Source: Candidatus Woesearchaeota archaeon (GTDB lineage: Archaea; Nanobdellota; Nanobdellia; Woesearchaeales; WJKR01). Taken from it: a DNA stretch of 29,634 bases. The notes under the pieces are model-generated. The model was given only the letters and a program-made list of their open reading frames with translations, had not been told where the DNA came from and searched no databases. The translations under genes and the position numbers were made by a program. Positions 22,114 through 29,634 of the stretch are shown here, in pieces (position 1 is the stretch's first letter; every line of letters starts with the position of its first letter). The stretch is taken from assembly GCA_014729015.1 (NCBI GenBank), contig WJKR01000064.1, positions 1 through 29,634 on the forward strand, in the 5' to 3' direction.

Positions 22114-23253
22114 GTTCTTCGGCGGCACCCACAACCCGAGCCGCTGCACGCAGAACGGGTCGTGCAGCTTGGTCAGGCTCCCGGACGTGTGCATCTCGAA
22201 CACCGCCTTGGCGATGAAGCGGCTCGTGTCCAGCTCCACATACCACGGCTTGCCCAACACCTCCTTATGATGGGGGATGGCATCCGTGCCTACCAACAAT
22301 TGGAACGGGTTCTTCTTGTCCTCATAGAGCTTGTCGAACAGCTCGACGGCATCGCCGGTCAGCAGTGGATGGCTGCACACCGCGACCACCCTCTTCGTGC
22401 CTTTCTCCGCCAACCGCTCGATGACCTTTGCCACGGAACGGCCGGAACTGACGAGGTCGTCCACGACGACCACCTCTTCCTTGCCAGGCAGGCCGAGAAT
22501 CCTCGTCTCGTCGACGGTGTGCTTGCGCTCATAGCTGCGGCGCTTGTACGCCATGAGCATGGGCTTCTCCAAGTGGCGGGCGTAGAACTGGGTCCGCTTA
22601 GCAGCGCCGGTGTCGGGCGCTCCCATCTTCGCGCCCTCGCTGATCCGGCCTTGCAAGAAGTGGATCATCAAAGGGGAGGCGTGCAAGTGCTCCACGCGTA
22701 CCTTCGTCGGGTCGAAGAATCCGAGTATCTGGTCTGCGTGCAAGTCCATGGTGACGACGTTGTCCATGCCCGCCATGGTGACGAGGTTGGCCAGCAGGGA
22801 TGCGGGCACGCCGTCCTTTGCGTGCTGCTTGTCGCCCCTGCCGTACGGGAAGTACAACGAGATGAGCGTGACGGAGCGGGCCTTGGCCCGGCGCAACGAG
22901 TCCAAGAACAGGAACGTTTCCAGCAAGTGCTGGCTGATCGTCAGGTCGTCGGTCGTGTTGTACGGGCACTGCACCAGGAAGACGTCCTTGTCACGCACGT
23001 TCTCGTACTTGTCGAGCTGGACGTTCATCTCGTCATCCAGGAAGTGTACGACCGTCGCTTTCCCCAGGCCGATGTCTTGCTCGCGGAGGTTCTCGTAGAA
23101 CTCTAGCTCCCGCCGCTCCTGCAAGGTGAGGGAGTCTTTGCGCAGGAGCTCCTTGCCGCGTTCCTTGACGAGGTCTCGGAGGTGAAAGACGAGTTTCTGC
23201 GCGTATGCTTCTCCTCCTCGGCACGCGAAGATGTGGAATTCCCCCCTGAGCAT
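22105..23253 (-). CDS. prs: Ribose-phosphate pyrophosphokinase (PRPP synthetase)-like
   Basis: The 382-residue product shows PRPP synthetase features: PYGRGDKQ (136-143, ATP-binding loop), DLHADQILGFF (170-180), and the PRPP-binding loop VVVVDDLVSSGRS (261-273). The reaction is ribose 5-phosphate plus ATP to PRPP, feeding nucleotide and histidine synthesis. It is about 70 residues longer than the usual 285-320: the N-terminal half has an extra charged helical segment (about 28-62) and the loops around 205-255 are enlarged. TATA TTTATAAG (about 23276-23283, minus) sits about 27 nt before the ATG, indicating a leaderless mRNA. Activity of this divergent form is inferred. Confidence 0.85.
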   Translation of the reverse strand: MLRGEFHIFACRGGEAYAQKLVFHLRDLVKERGKELLRKDSLTLQERRELEFYENLREQDIGLGKATVVHFLDDEMNVQLDKYENVRDKDVFLVQCPYNTTDDLTISQHLLETFLFLDSLRRAKARSVTLISLYFPYGRGDKQHAKDGVPASLLANLVTMAGMDNVVTMDLHADQILGFFDPTKVRVEHLHASPLMIHFLQGRISEGAKMGAPDTGAAKRTQFYARHLEKPMLMAYKRRSYERKHTVDETRILGLPGKEEVVVVDDLVSSGRSVAKVIERLAEKGTKRVVAVCSHPLLTGDAVELFDKLYEDKKNPFQLLVGTDAIPHHKEVLGKPWYVELDTSRFIAKAVFEMHTSGSLTKLHDPFCVQRLGLWVPPKNLC

Positions 23254-23275
23254 GGGAGGAGCGAATGGGCGATGG

Positions 23276-23283
23276 CTTATAAA
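23276..23283 (-). promoter_or_regulatory. TATA box of prs
   Basis: TTTATAAG-type element on the minus strand about 27 nt before ATG 23253; it overlaps the last codons of the upstream NMD3 gene region. Confidence 0.55.
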
Positions 23284-23285
23284 AA

Positions 23286-24239
23286 TTATGCTTCTGCCAG
23301 GAAGACGTGCTTGCTGTCGACCACGACGTGAACGTCCTGCCCGTTCTTCAGCGACGGCAATGATGGTTCGTGGTTGCGCACGACTACTGATTGGAACGTC
23401 TTGGGATGGATGACTTCTACGGATGGGTGCGTGATTGTGACGGTCGTCTTGTGCTTCTCCAGCTTTTTCTGCTCGTCACCCGCCGAGAAGATGATCTTCT
23501 TGCTCGTGGACAGGTCGCGGCCTGTGCAGCGCTTGCCTACACCCGTCACCGCGACGACCTTCTTGTCGACCACCAGCACGTCGCCGACCGTGAAGTGCGC
23601 GAACGCCACGACGACGTTGAGCCGATAGACGTTTTTCGAGGTCTGCTTGTTGCGGCTGAACAACTGCTCGGAGGTCTTCATCGTGCCGCCGTACTTCCTG
23701 ACCAGCTTGTCTGCCAGTTGCCGAGCAGCGGCTTTGTGCGTCACGTACAGGTCGGGGCCTCTCGGCGTTTCCTCCACCTTGTTGATAGAGACGCCTTTGG
23801 CTGCGAGTGGCTGCATGGCTTCCTCGATGAAGCCCAGCGCTCCCGCTGGCGGGTCGCGCAATTGCAGCTTCGCCGTGTAGTAGTGCGTCCCTTTCCTCGC
23901 GCACTTGTCGCATCGCTGCTGCTTCACGGTGAAGGTAAGCGGGTAGTCCTCTCCTTCGTACGTCGCGACGGCTTCCCCCTCGGTCTTTTGCCCTCTCTTT
24001 TCAGGGAGGGGGAGTGAGACGATGTTGACCGTCGCTTTCTGCTTGATGTGCTCCTTGATGAGCTTGGCAGCCGATGCTTCCATGCTCTTCGGCGTCATCC
24101 ACCGGTTATGGGCGAACAGCGCGCCGCACCCGCACACGCGGATGTCGAACGGCTTGACCTCTAGCCGCACCGGGCGGTGCTCGTCGCAGAACGTCTGGTG
24201 ATGGGGGATGCGCTTCCCGCATTTCGGGCAGAATGGCAT
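23286..24239 (-). CDS. nmd3: Archaeal NMD3-like protein
   Basis: The 317-residue protein has the Cys-rich NMD3 N-terminal module: FCPKCGKR (C4, C7), FCDEH (C18), VCGCG (C36, C38) and CDKC (C110, C113). These are followed by HYYTAKLQLR, which is characteristic of NMD3. A central alpha/beta part (LYVTHKAAARQLADKLVRKY) and C-terminal beta domains follow. In eukaryotes NMD3 binds the large ribosomal subunit and is an export adaptor; archaeal homologues are thought to act in 50S maturation or quality control. The frame is open to 24416, but ATG 24239 is chosen because the Cys module starts there and a TATA box is centred exactly 26.5 nt upstream. Confidence 0.9.
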   Translation of the reverse strand: MPFCPKCGKRIPHHQTFCDEHRPVRLEVKPFDIRVCGCGALFAHNRWMTPKSMEASAAKLIKEHIKQKATVNIVSLPLPEKRGQKTEGEAVATYEGEDYPLTFTVKQQRCDKCARKGTHYYTAKLQLRDPPAGALGFIEEAMQPLAAKGVSINKVEETPRGPDLYVTHKAAARQLADKLVRKYGGTMKTSEQLFSRNKQTSKNVYRLNVVVAFAHFTVGDVLVVDKKVVAVTGVGKRCTGRDLSTSKKIIFSAGDEQKKLEKHKTTVTITHPSVEVIHPKTFQSVVVRNHEPSLPSLKNGQDVHVVVDSKHVFLAEA

Positions 24240-24261
24240 GGGAAGAGAAAAAGCGCAAACC

Positions 24262-24269
24262 TTTATAAA
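24262..24269. promoter_or_regulatory. Palindromic bidirectional TATA box (nmd3 / signal peptidase)
   Basis: TTTATAAA is its own reverse complement. Its centre (24265.5) is exactly 26.5 nt from the first base of both start codons (24239 minus, 24292 plus). One box can thus serve both leaderless genes. Confidence 0.65.
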
Positions 24270-24291
24270 ACCATGCTGTTTTAGCCCCCGT

Positions 24292-24975
24292 ATGCCGAGG
24301 AAACGCAAGCAGCCGACGACGTGGTATGGCAAAACATGGCGCTTCATCTGGTACGACGACTCATTATTGAGCTGGATCGTCAATATCGTGCTGGCGTTCC
24401 TGGTCATCAAGTTCATCGTCTATCCCGTGCTCGGGGCGGTGCTGGGCACCAGCCTGCCGGTCGTCGCCGTCGTCAGCGAGAGCATGGACCACGACTACAC
24501 GAGGGACGCGTGCAGCGAGACCTACAAGTTGTGCGGTGATCTGTCCTCGATGAGGAAGCACGCCGATTTCAAGGAGTACTGGCGGCAGTGCGGTGGGTGG
24601 TACGAAGATAGAGGTATTACTGCGCAGGCGTTCCGTGACTACCCTTTGTCGAATGGCTTTTCCAAGGGTGACATCATCATCCTAACCGGTGCTGACCCCG
24701 CGGGCATCAGGCGGGGCGACGTCATCGTGTTCCAGTCGCGGAAGCCGTATCCCATCATCCACCGTGTCATCGACAAGGAGCTGACCGCTGATGGCTACCT
24801 GTTCGCGACCAAGGGCGACCATAACGCGTTGCAGATCACCACCGCGTTCGACCCGTTGCTGGACGAGGCGGGCGTGTCGGAGGACGCAGTCATGGGCGTC
24901 GCTCGCTTCAGGGTCCCGTGGCTGGGCTGGGTCAAGGTCGGCTTGGTCGAGTTGTTGCAAGGGAATAATTGCTGA
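24292..24975 (+). CDS. Signal peptidase I, archaeal Ser-His-Asp type
   Basis: The 227-residue membrane protease has a basic N-terminus, one transmembrane helix (about 25-50), then the catalytic serine in VVSESMDHD (S64). After an insertion of about 60 residues (70-125, containing three Cys and GGWYEDRGIT) come the conserved GDIIIL and RRGDVIVFQS boxes. The His in PIIHRV (H157) and Asp in TKGDHN (D176) replace the bacterial Lys, as in archaeal and ER (Sec11-type) enzymes. It cleaves signal peptides of exported proteins and would process the surface proteins encoded in this window. The start at 24292 follows from the shared TATA box. Its 3' end is 8 bp from the convergent mscS-like gene. Confidence 0.93.
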   Translation: MPRKRKQPTTWYGKTWRFIWYDDSLLSWIVNIVLAFLVIKFIVYPVLGAVLGTSLPVVAVVSESMDHDYTRDACSETYKLCGDLSSMRKHADFKEYWRQCGGWYEDRGITAQAFRDYPLSNGFSKGDIIILTGADPAGIRRGDVIVFQSRKPYPIIHRVIDKELTADGYLFATKGDHNALQITTAFDPLLDEAGVSEDAVMGVARFRVPWLGWVKVGLVELLQGNNC

Positions 24976-24983
24976 AAGAACTG

Positions 24984-26045
24984 CTATTTCTTCACGTACA
25001 CGGTGCTGGTCGGGAACGCCATCTCGATCTTCGCTTTGTTGAACGCCTTGACGATGGCTAGGTTGATGCTCTGCTGCGTGTCCATGTACTTGTTGTAATC
25101 ACTGCTTTCTAAATAATACACGACCTCGAACCCTAGACTGGAATCACCGAATGACTTGAAATGGGCGCGGTCGAACGCCGCTAGCTCCTCTTTCTTGATG
25201 ATATCTTGAACCATTTTAGGAATCTTCTCCAGTTTAGTCGCGGGTGTATCATACGTGACGCCGAAGGCGAACACGATGCGGCGCTTCTGCATCTGCTTGT
25301 AGTTGTTGACCCTTGTCGTCGTCAGTTCTTGGTTGGAGACGACCAGCTCCTGTCCTTGCAGGGTCTTGATACGGGTTGACTTGATGCCGATCTTCTTGAT
25401 CGTGCCCATGTCATTGCCGATGATGATGAAGTCGCCGACCTCGAAAGGCTTATCGAAGTAGATGGTGATGGAAGCGAACAGGTCTGTCAGGACGTTCTGC
25501 AACGCGAACGCGATGGCGATGCCACCGATGCCAACGCCCGCCAATAGCGCGGTGACGTTCACTCCGAGGTTGTCCAGAATGAGCAGGACGACGATGATCC
25601 ACAGCGCTGCCTGCACGAATTTTCTCAGGAAGTTCACAATCGGGCTGTGCTTGAACGACCCATCCTTACCTTTATTCTTGTCCCATTTCTCCGCGAAGAA
25701 TCCTATGAGCCGGTGCACGATCTTCGCGGCGTAGAACGTGGTGGCGATGATCAGTAAGAAGTACAAGCCCTTGTCGATGATGGTGTGTATGTCAATGAAG
25801 CGGATAGCGACGTACAATGCGAGGATGACGTAGAACGGCCACCCGATGCTGTCCTTGGCCTCGATGACCACGTCATCAATATCTGTCTTCGTCCTCTTCG
25901 CAATGCGCTTTAATCGTCGGATGACGACGAACTTGAAGAACCTGAGGATGAGGATGCCTGCGATGAGCACGCCGAGCGCTACCAAGTACTCCTCGACCGT
26001 GTTCCCCCAAAAGCTTTCTGCCAGTAACCTCGTGAAGTCCACCAT
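24984..26045 (-). CDS. MscS-family mechanosensitive channel
   Basis: The 353-residue protein has several transmembrane segments (about 18-36, 67-86, 92-110, 140-160) and the glycine/alanine-rich pore helix ALLAGVGIGGIAIAFALQN. This is followed directly by the MscS signature VLTDLFASITIYFDKPFEVG, DFIIIGNDMGTIKKIGIKST and the beta-domain IPN-like ELVVSNQELTTTRVNNY. Such channels open under membrane tension and release solutes during hypo-osmotic shock. TATATAAG on the minus strand (about 26070-26077) lies about 28 nt before the ATG. The gene is divergent from smc. Confidence 0.95.
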   Translation of the reverse strand: MVDFTRLLAESFWGNTVEEYLVALGVLIAGILILRFFKFVVIRRLKRIAKRTKTDIDDVVIEAKDSIGWPFYVILALYVAIRFIDIHTIIDKGLYFLLIIATTFYAAKIVHRLIGFFAEKWDKNKGKDGSFKHSPIVNFLRKFVQAALWIIVVLLILDNLGVNVTALLAGVGIGGIAIAFALQNVLTDLFASITIYFDKPFEVGDFIIIGNDMGTIKKIGIKSTRIKTLQGQELVVSNQELTTTRVNNYKQMQKRRIVFAFGVTYDTPATKLEKIPKMVQDIIKKEELAAFDRAHFKSFGDSSLGFEVVYYLESSDYNKYMDTQQSINLAIVKAFNKAKIEMAFPTSTVYVKK

Positions 26046-26069
26046 GGTGCATCATGGAACATCTCTTGC

Positions 26070-26077
26070 TTATATAC
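26070..26077 (-). promoter_or_regulatory. TATA box of the MscS-like gene
   Basis: TATATAAG on the minus strand, centred about 28 nt before ATG 26045. Confidence 0.55.
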
Positions 26078-26127
26078 TTTGTTCTTGCTTGCGTTCGTCT
26101 ATGGACGCGACGGCCCGCGACGATAGG

Positions 26128-26135
26128 TTTAAATA
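26128..26135 (+). promoter_or_regulatory. TATA box of smc
   Basis: TTTAAATA centred about 34 nt before ATG 26166, giving a leader of roughly 8 nt. Confidence 0.5.
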
Positions 26136-26165
26136 TGAGCCTCCTTCAATCCACGTCCTGAAAAA

Positions 26166-29100
26166 ATGGTATTGGTCACGAAGATGCAGATGCGTGGGTT
26201 CAAGAGCTTCGCGCACAAGACCGAGGTGGTGTTCGGCGAGCACTTCAACTGTGTCCTCGGACCCAATGGGAGTGGCAAGAGCAATGTCATCGACGCGCTG
26301 TGCTTCGTTCTTGGCAAGGCAAGTGTGAAAGGGCTCAGGGCGGAAAAGAGCGCTAACCTCATCTATAACGGCGGGAAGAGCAAGAAGCCTGCCAAGCAGG
26401 GTGAGGTGAGCATCTATTTCTCCAATCCCAAGGACGCCTTTGGTATCGGCGGCGACGAGGTCAAGGTTACGCGGGTCATCAAGCAGTCAGGCCAGGGGGT
26501 CTACAAGATCAATGACAAGACCATGACGCGGCAGCAAGTCTTGGAATTACTCTCCAGGGCGCGGATCAATCCTGACGGCTACAACATCATCCTCCAGGGA
26601 GACATCATCAACCTGGTCGAGATGAGCACGAACGAGCGGCGGAAGATTGTTGAAGAAATCGCTGGTATCAGCGTCTATGAGGAGAAGAAGGAGAAGGCCC
26701 TGCGCGAGCTGGCGCGCGTGGAGGAACGGCTGAACGAGGCGGACATCATCCTCGCCGAGCGGCACACCTACCTTAAGGAGCTCAAGACGGAGCGAGACCA
26801 GGCGCAGAAGTTCAAGGACCTGGATGACAAGATCAAGCAGAACAAGGCCACGGCGCTCCACCTCCAGGTGCAGGAGAAGCGGAAGCTGTCGGACAAGCAG
26901 CAGGCGCTCATCGACGACGCGAAGCAGCAGGTGGAGAAGCACCGGGCCGCCATCGATAAGCTCAGGAAGCACATCGACGAGAAGAAGGAGGAGATCGAGC
27001 GTATCAACAAGGAGGTCGAGGAGAAGGGCGAGAAGGAGCAGGTGGCGCTGCACAAGGAGGTCGAGGCGTTGCGCGTCGACACGGCCCTGAACAAGCAGCG
27101 GATCCAGATCCTCGGCGCGGAGCTGGAGAAGCTGTCGCAGCGGCGGGCGGAGCTGGACAAGGGGTTCGCAGAGCTCAACAGCAAGACCAAGCGTTTGCAG
27201 CGGACCAAGAAGGACCTCGAGCAGCAGATCAGCAAGAAGGAGAAAGAGGTCGCGCAGCTGGACAAGCGGTTGGAGCAGTTCAAGCGGAAGAACAACATGG
27301 AAGACGCCGCCGGCTTGAACAAGCGTACGGACGAGATCGATAAGGAGGCTGATGCGTTCGCTGAGAAGTTGAACAAGCTTCGGGAAGAACAGCAACAGTT
27401 GTTGCGGGAGAAGGACAAGCACGAGCTGACCTTGCAGGGCATTGATGAGAAGATCGAGAAAGTCCTTGGCTTGAAGAAGGAGCACAAGGGCCAGTTGGAC
27501 GAGCTCAAGAAGAAGAAGGAGTCGTTCAAGCAGGCGACCGTGGAGTTGTCCAAGTGCCTGAACGAGGACACCTCTTTGGCAACGCAGCTCGCGAACGCGC
27601 GTACCAAACTGCTCTCGCGGCAGGAGGAGCATTCGAAGCTGCAGGGGCAGCAGTCGCGGGTGCGGGAGAGCCTCGGCCGCGGCGACGCCATCAATGCTAT
27701 TATGGACCTGAAGAAGAAGGGCGTGCACGGCTTGGTCTCCGAGCTGGCCCAGGTCGACAAGCAGTACGCCGTGGCGGTCAGCACCGCCGCTGGCGGCAGG
27801 ATCAAGAGTATCGTCACGGAGGACGACCGGGTGGCTGAGGAGTGCATCGACCATCTGAAGAAGCGCAAGCTGGGAGTGGCGACGTTTCTGCCCATGAACA
27901 AGCTGCGGCCGCCGGTCATCGACGCGGCTGCGCGGCAGACGAAGAGCAAGGGTGTCCATGGGTTGGCTGTTGACTTGTTGAGTTATGACAAGAAGTATGA
28001 GAAGGTGTTCCAGTACGTGTTCGGCAGCACTTTGGTCGTGGACGACCTCTCCGTCGCGCGCAGGATTGGTGTCGGCAAGCTCCGCATGGTCACGTTGTCG
28101 GGTGATGTCACTGAGTTGAGCGGCGCCATGCAGGGCGGTCACCGGCAGCGGGACAAGGGTGGATTCCAGGAGAAGGAGTTGTCGGCCCAGCTGGGGCGGC
28201 TGGAGAGCGAGATAGTGGACTTGGAGGGCATGATTGCGACGCTGGCGCAGCGCAAGCAGGACAACGAGGAGGCTATCCAGCGGCTGCGCGAGCACAAGGC
28301 GACGTTGGAGGGTGAGGTCATCAAGCTTGAGAAGAGCCTGCACCTTGATTCGGCCGATGTCGGCGTGAACAAGGAGGAGAAGAAGAAGCTGCAGGCGGAG
28401 CTGAAGGAGCTTGACAAACGGTACGATGATGTCGTCGGCGACATCGCTGCGGAGAACAAGGGGTTGGCGTCGTTGAAGGCCGAGAAGCAGAAGCTGCGCG
28501 ACCAGATTAACGCGTTGCAGAGTCCGGCGTTGCTGGCGGAGCTGAACAGCTTCGAGCAGAAGAAGGAGGAGCTGAAGGATCACATCAACCAGTTACGGCT
28601 GGAGCTCAAGGCGAACGAGGCAGAGGTGGCGAACATCTTGGGCCCTGAGGGGGAGAACATCCAACGCATCCTGAAGCAGCATGAGAAGGAGGCTGCTGAT
28701 TTCACCGAGGAGAAGCAAGGGTTGGAGAAGAAGGTCAAGGGGCAGGAGAAGGAGTTGGTTGAGCGGGAAGCCGCGGAGAAGGAGTTCTACGACCAGTTTA
28801 AGGAGTTGTTCAACAAGCGATCGGCGCTGACGGATGAGGCGAACAAGGCGGAGAACGATATCATGGCTAAGAACGAGCAGGTACGGTCGCAAGAGGCGCG
28901 CATGAACACGGCGAGCCTGGAGCAGGCGAAGTACAAGGCTGAGCTCGCCGGCCTGGAAGAGGAGTTCAAGCAGTACGAGGGAGTTCCGTTGTTCGAGGAC
29001 AAGCCCTTGACGAAGATTCAGCAGGAGATTGCGCAGTTTGAGAAGATGGTCGAGGACATCGGCGCGGTGAACATGAAGGCGCTGGAGATCTATGAACGCG

Positions 29101-29634
29101 TGGAGTCGGAGTATCACAAGCTGCAGGAGAAGAAGGGCAGCCTCGGCGAGGAGCGGGAGAACGTGCTCCTCATGATCAACGAGGTGGACGCGAAGAAGAA
29201 GGAATTGTTCATGCGCACCTATAACGTGGTCAATGATAACTTCAAGCGGTTGTTCGGCATGCTCAGCACCAAGGGCGAGGCGACGCTGGAATTGGACGAC
29301 CCGAAGGAGGTGTTCGACGGCGGCCTGTCATTGATGGTGCGCATCACGGGCAAGAAGTTTATGGATGTCAGGTCGTTGTCGGGCGGCGAGAAGACGCTGA
29401 CCGCTTTAGCATTCATTTTTGCGGTGCAGGAGCACGAGCCGGCGCCGTTCTACATCTTGGATGAGGTCGACGCGGCGTTGGACAAAAAGAACTCGGAGCG
29501 GTTAGCGAAGCTGTTGCAGAACTATGCGAAGAAGGCACAGTATATTATCATCTCGCACAATGATGGTGTCATCACCGAAGCGGATAACTTGTACGGCATT
29601 TCCATGAACGAGCATGGCATGAGCAAGCTCACGT
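26166..29634 (+). CDS. smc: Chromosome segregation ATPase SMC, 3' end cut by the window
   Basis: One uninterrupted frame from ATG 26166 to the window end gives 1156 residues, nearly a full SMC. Walker A is GPNGSGKS (32-39) after MRGFKSFAHKTEVVF. The head continues to ILQGDIINLVEMSTNERR and EEIAGISVYEEKK, the conserved SMC head end. Long coiled coils (Glu/Lys/Gln heptads) surround a hinge at about residues 515-655 (GVHGLVSELAQVDKQYAVAV through VTLSGDVTELSGAMQGG). The C-terminal head has the signature LSGGEKT (about 1071) and Walker B FYILDEVDAALDKKNSERL, with ISHND after it. SMC dimers compact and segregate the chromosome using ATP. Only the last few residues are missing. Confidence 0.97.
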   Translation, partial: MVLVTKMQMRGFKSFAHKTEVVFGEHFNCVLGPNGSGKSNVIDALCFVLGKASVKGLRAEKSANLIYNGGKSKKPAKQGEVSIYFSNPKDAFGIGGDEVKVTRVIKQSGQGVYKINDKTMTRQQVLELLSRARINPDGYNIILQGDIINLVEMSTNERRKIVEEIAGISVYEEKKEKALRELARVEERLNEADIILAERHTYLKELKTERDQAQKFKDLDDKIKQNKATALHLQVQEKRKLSDKQQALIDDAKQQVEKHRAAIDKLRKHIDEKKEEIERINKEVEEKGEKEQVALHKEVEALRVDTALNKQRIQILGAELEKLSQRRAELDKGFAELNSKTKRLQRTKKDLEQQISKKEKEVAQLDKRLEQFKRKNNMEDAAGLNKRTDEIDKEADAFAEKLNKLREEQQQLLREKDKHELTLQGIDEKIEKVLGLKKEHKGQLDELKKKKESFKQATVELSKCLNEDTSLATQLANARTKLLSRQEEHSKLQGQQSRVRESLGRGDAINAIMDLKKKGVHGLVSELAQVDKQYAVAVSTAAGGRIKSIVTEDDRVAEECIDHLKKRKLGVATFLPMNKLRPPVIDAAARQTKSKGVHGLAVDLLSYDKKYEKVFQYVFGSTLVVDDLSVARRIGVGKLRMVTLSGDVTELSGAMQGGHRQRDKGGFQEKELSAQLGRLESEIVDLEGMIATLAQRKQDNEEAIQRLREHKATLEGEVIKLEKSLHLDSADVGVNKEEKKKLQAELKELDKRYDDVVGDIAAENKGLASLKAEKQKLRDQINALQSPALLAELNSFEQKKEELKDHINQLRLELKANEAEVANILGPEGENIQRILKQHEKEAADFTEEKQGLEKKVKGQEKELVEREAAEKEFYDQFKELFNKRSALTDEANKAENDIMAKNEQVRSQEARMNTASLEQAKYKAELAGLEEEFKQYEGVPLFEDKPLTKIQQEIAQFEKMVEDIGAVNMKALEIYERVESEYHKLQEKKGSLGEERENVLLMINEVDAKKKELFMRTYNVVNDNFKRLFGMLSTKGEATLELDDPKEVFDGGLSLMVRITGKKFMDVRSLSGGEKTLTALAFIFAVQEHEPAPFYILDEVDAALDKKNSERLAKLLQNYAKKAQYIIISHNDGVITEADNLYGISMNEHGMSKLT

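Noticed and set aside
26547..28583. Long Leu-rich open frames on the minus strand across the SMC gene
   Set aside because: They are antisense to an intact, motif-rich SMC frame, and their Leu/Arg bias is what the complement of Glu/Lys/Gln codons gives.

Overview
The window looks like a chromosomal segment of an archaeon, most probably a DPANN lineage of the Woesearchaeota/Pacearchaeota type. No marker gene settles this; the label rests on content. It carries archaeal NMD3, a Ser-His-Asp signal peptidase, a Hel308-type helicase remnant, SMC, tRNAs with archaeal introns, TrmB-type regulation, and large sequon-rich surface proteins with DPANN-style modules. Many genes have a TATA box whose centre lies about 26-28 nt before the start codon, so they are probably leaderless; I used this spacing to reset several starts.

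Layout. (1) 1-2337, minus: a MoxR ATPase / DUF58 / VWA membrane protein operon. Divergent from it is a cytoplasmic protein with a Pro/Glu/Gln-rich middle (2456-3691). (2) 3695-13179, minus: a cell-surface block. It holds two tiny ribbon-helix-helix genes joined by ATGA overlaps to a 1230-residue surface protein, a 661-residue TSP1/Cys-repeat membrane protein, and a six-gene operon of small membrane-anchored proteins in which a small/large gene pair occurs twice. (3) 13281-13756, plus: a tRNA transcription unit with an unidentified leader RNA, tRNA-Asn with an intron, two 49-bp repeats sharing the tRNA-Asn 3' end, tRNA-Ile with two introns (one in the T loop), and a poly-T terminator. (4) 13755-18670: an AT-rich accessory island with a LAGLIDADG endonuclease gene interrupted by an in-frame amber codon, a methyltransferase/TrmB divergent pair, and two different Fic proteins. 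Each module is separated from the next by a copy of a repeat whose core resembles a tRNA 3' end. The island runs into a Hel308 gene lacking its first RecA domain. (5) 18670-29634: housekeeping genes, namely the helicase remnant, a GH15 glycosidase, PRPP synthetase, NMD3, signal peptidase, MscS channel and an almost complete smc gene cut by the window end.

The surface block and the signal peptidase fit together as production of an N-glycosylated cell surface. The part most likely to be undescribed is the island: four related repeats in one orientation punctuate three gene modules, resembling an integron-like or serial-integration array, although no integrase is in the window. Other unusual points are the coupled RHH-surface protein operon, the duplicated surface gene pair, the T-loop intron with its neighbouring tRNA-derived repeats, and a palindromic TATA box exactly midway between two divergent start codons. 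Nothing here was checked against a database.
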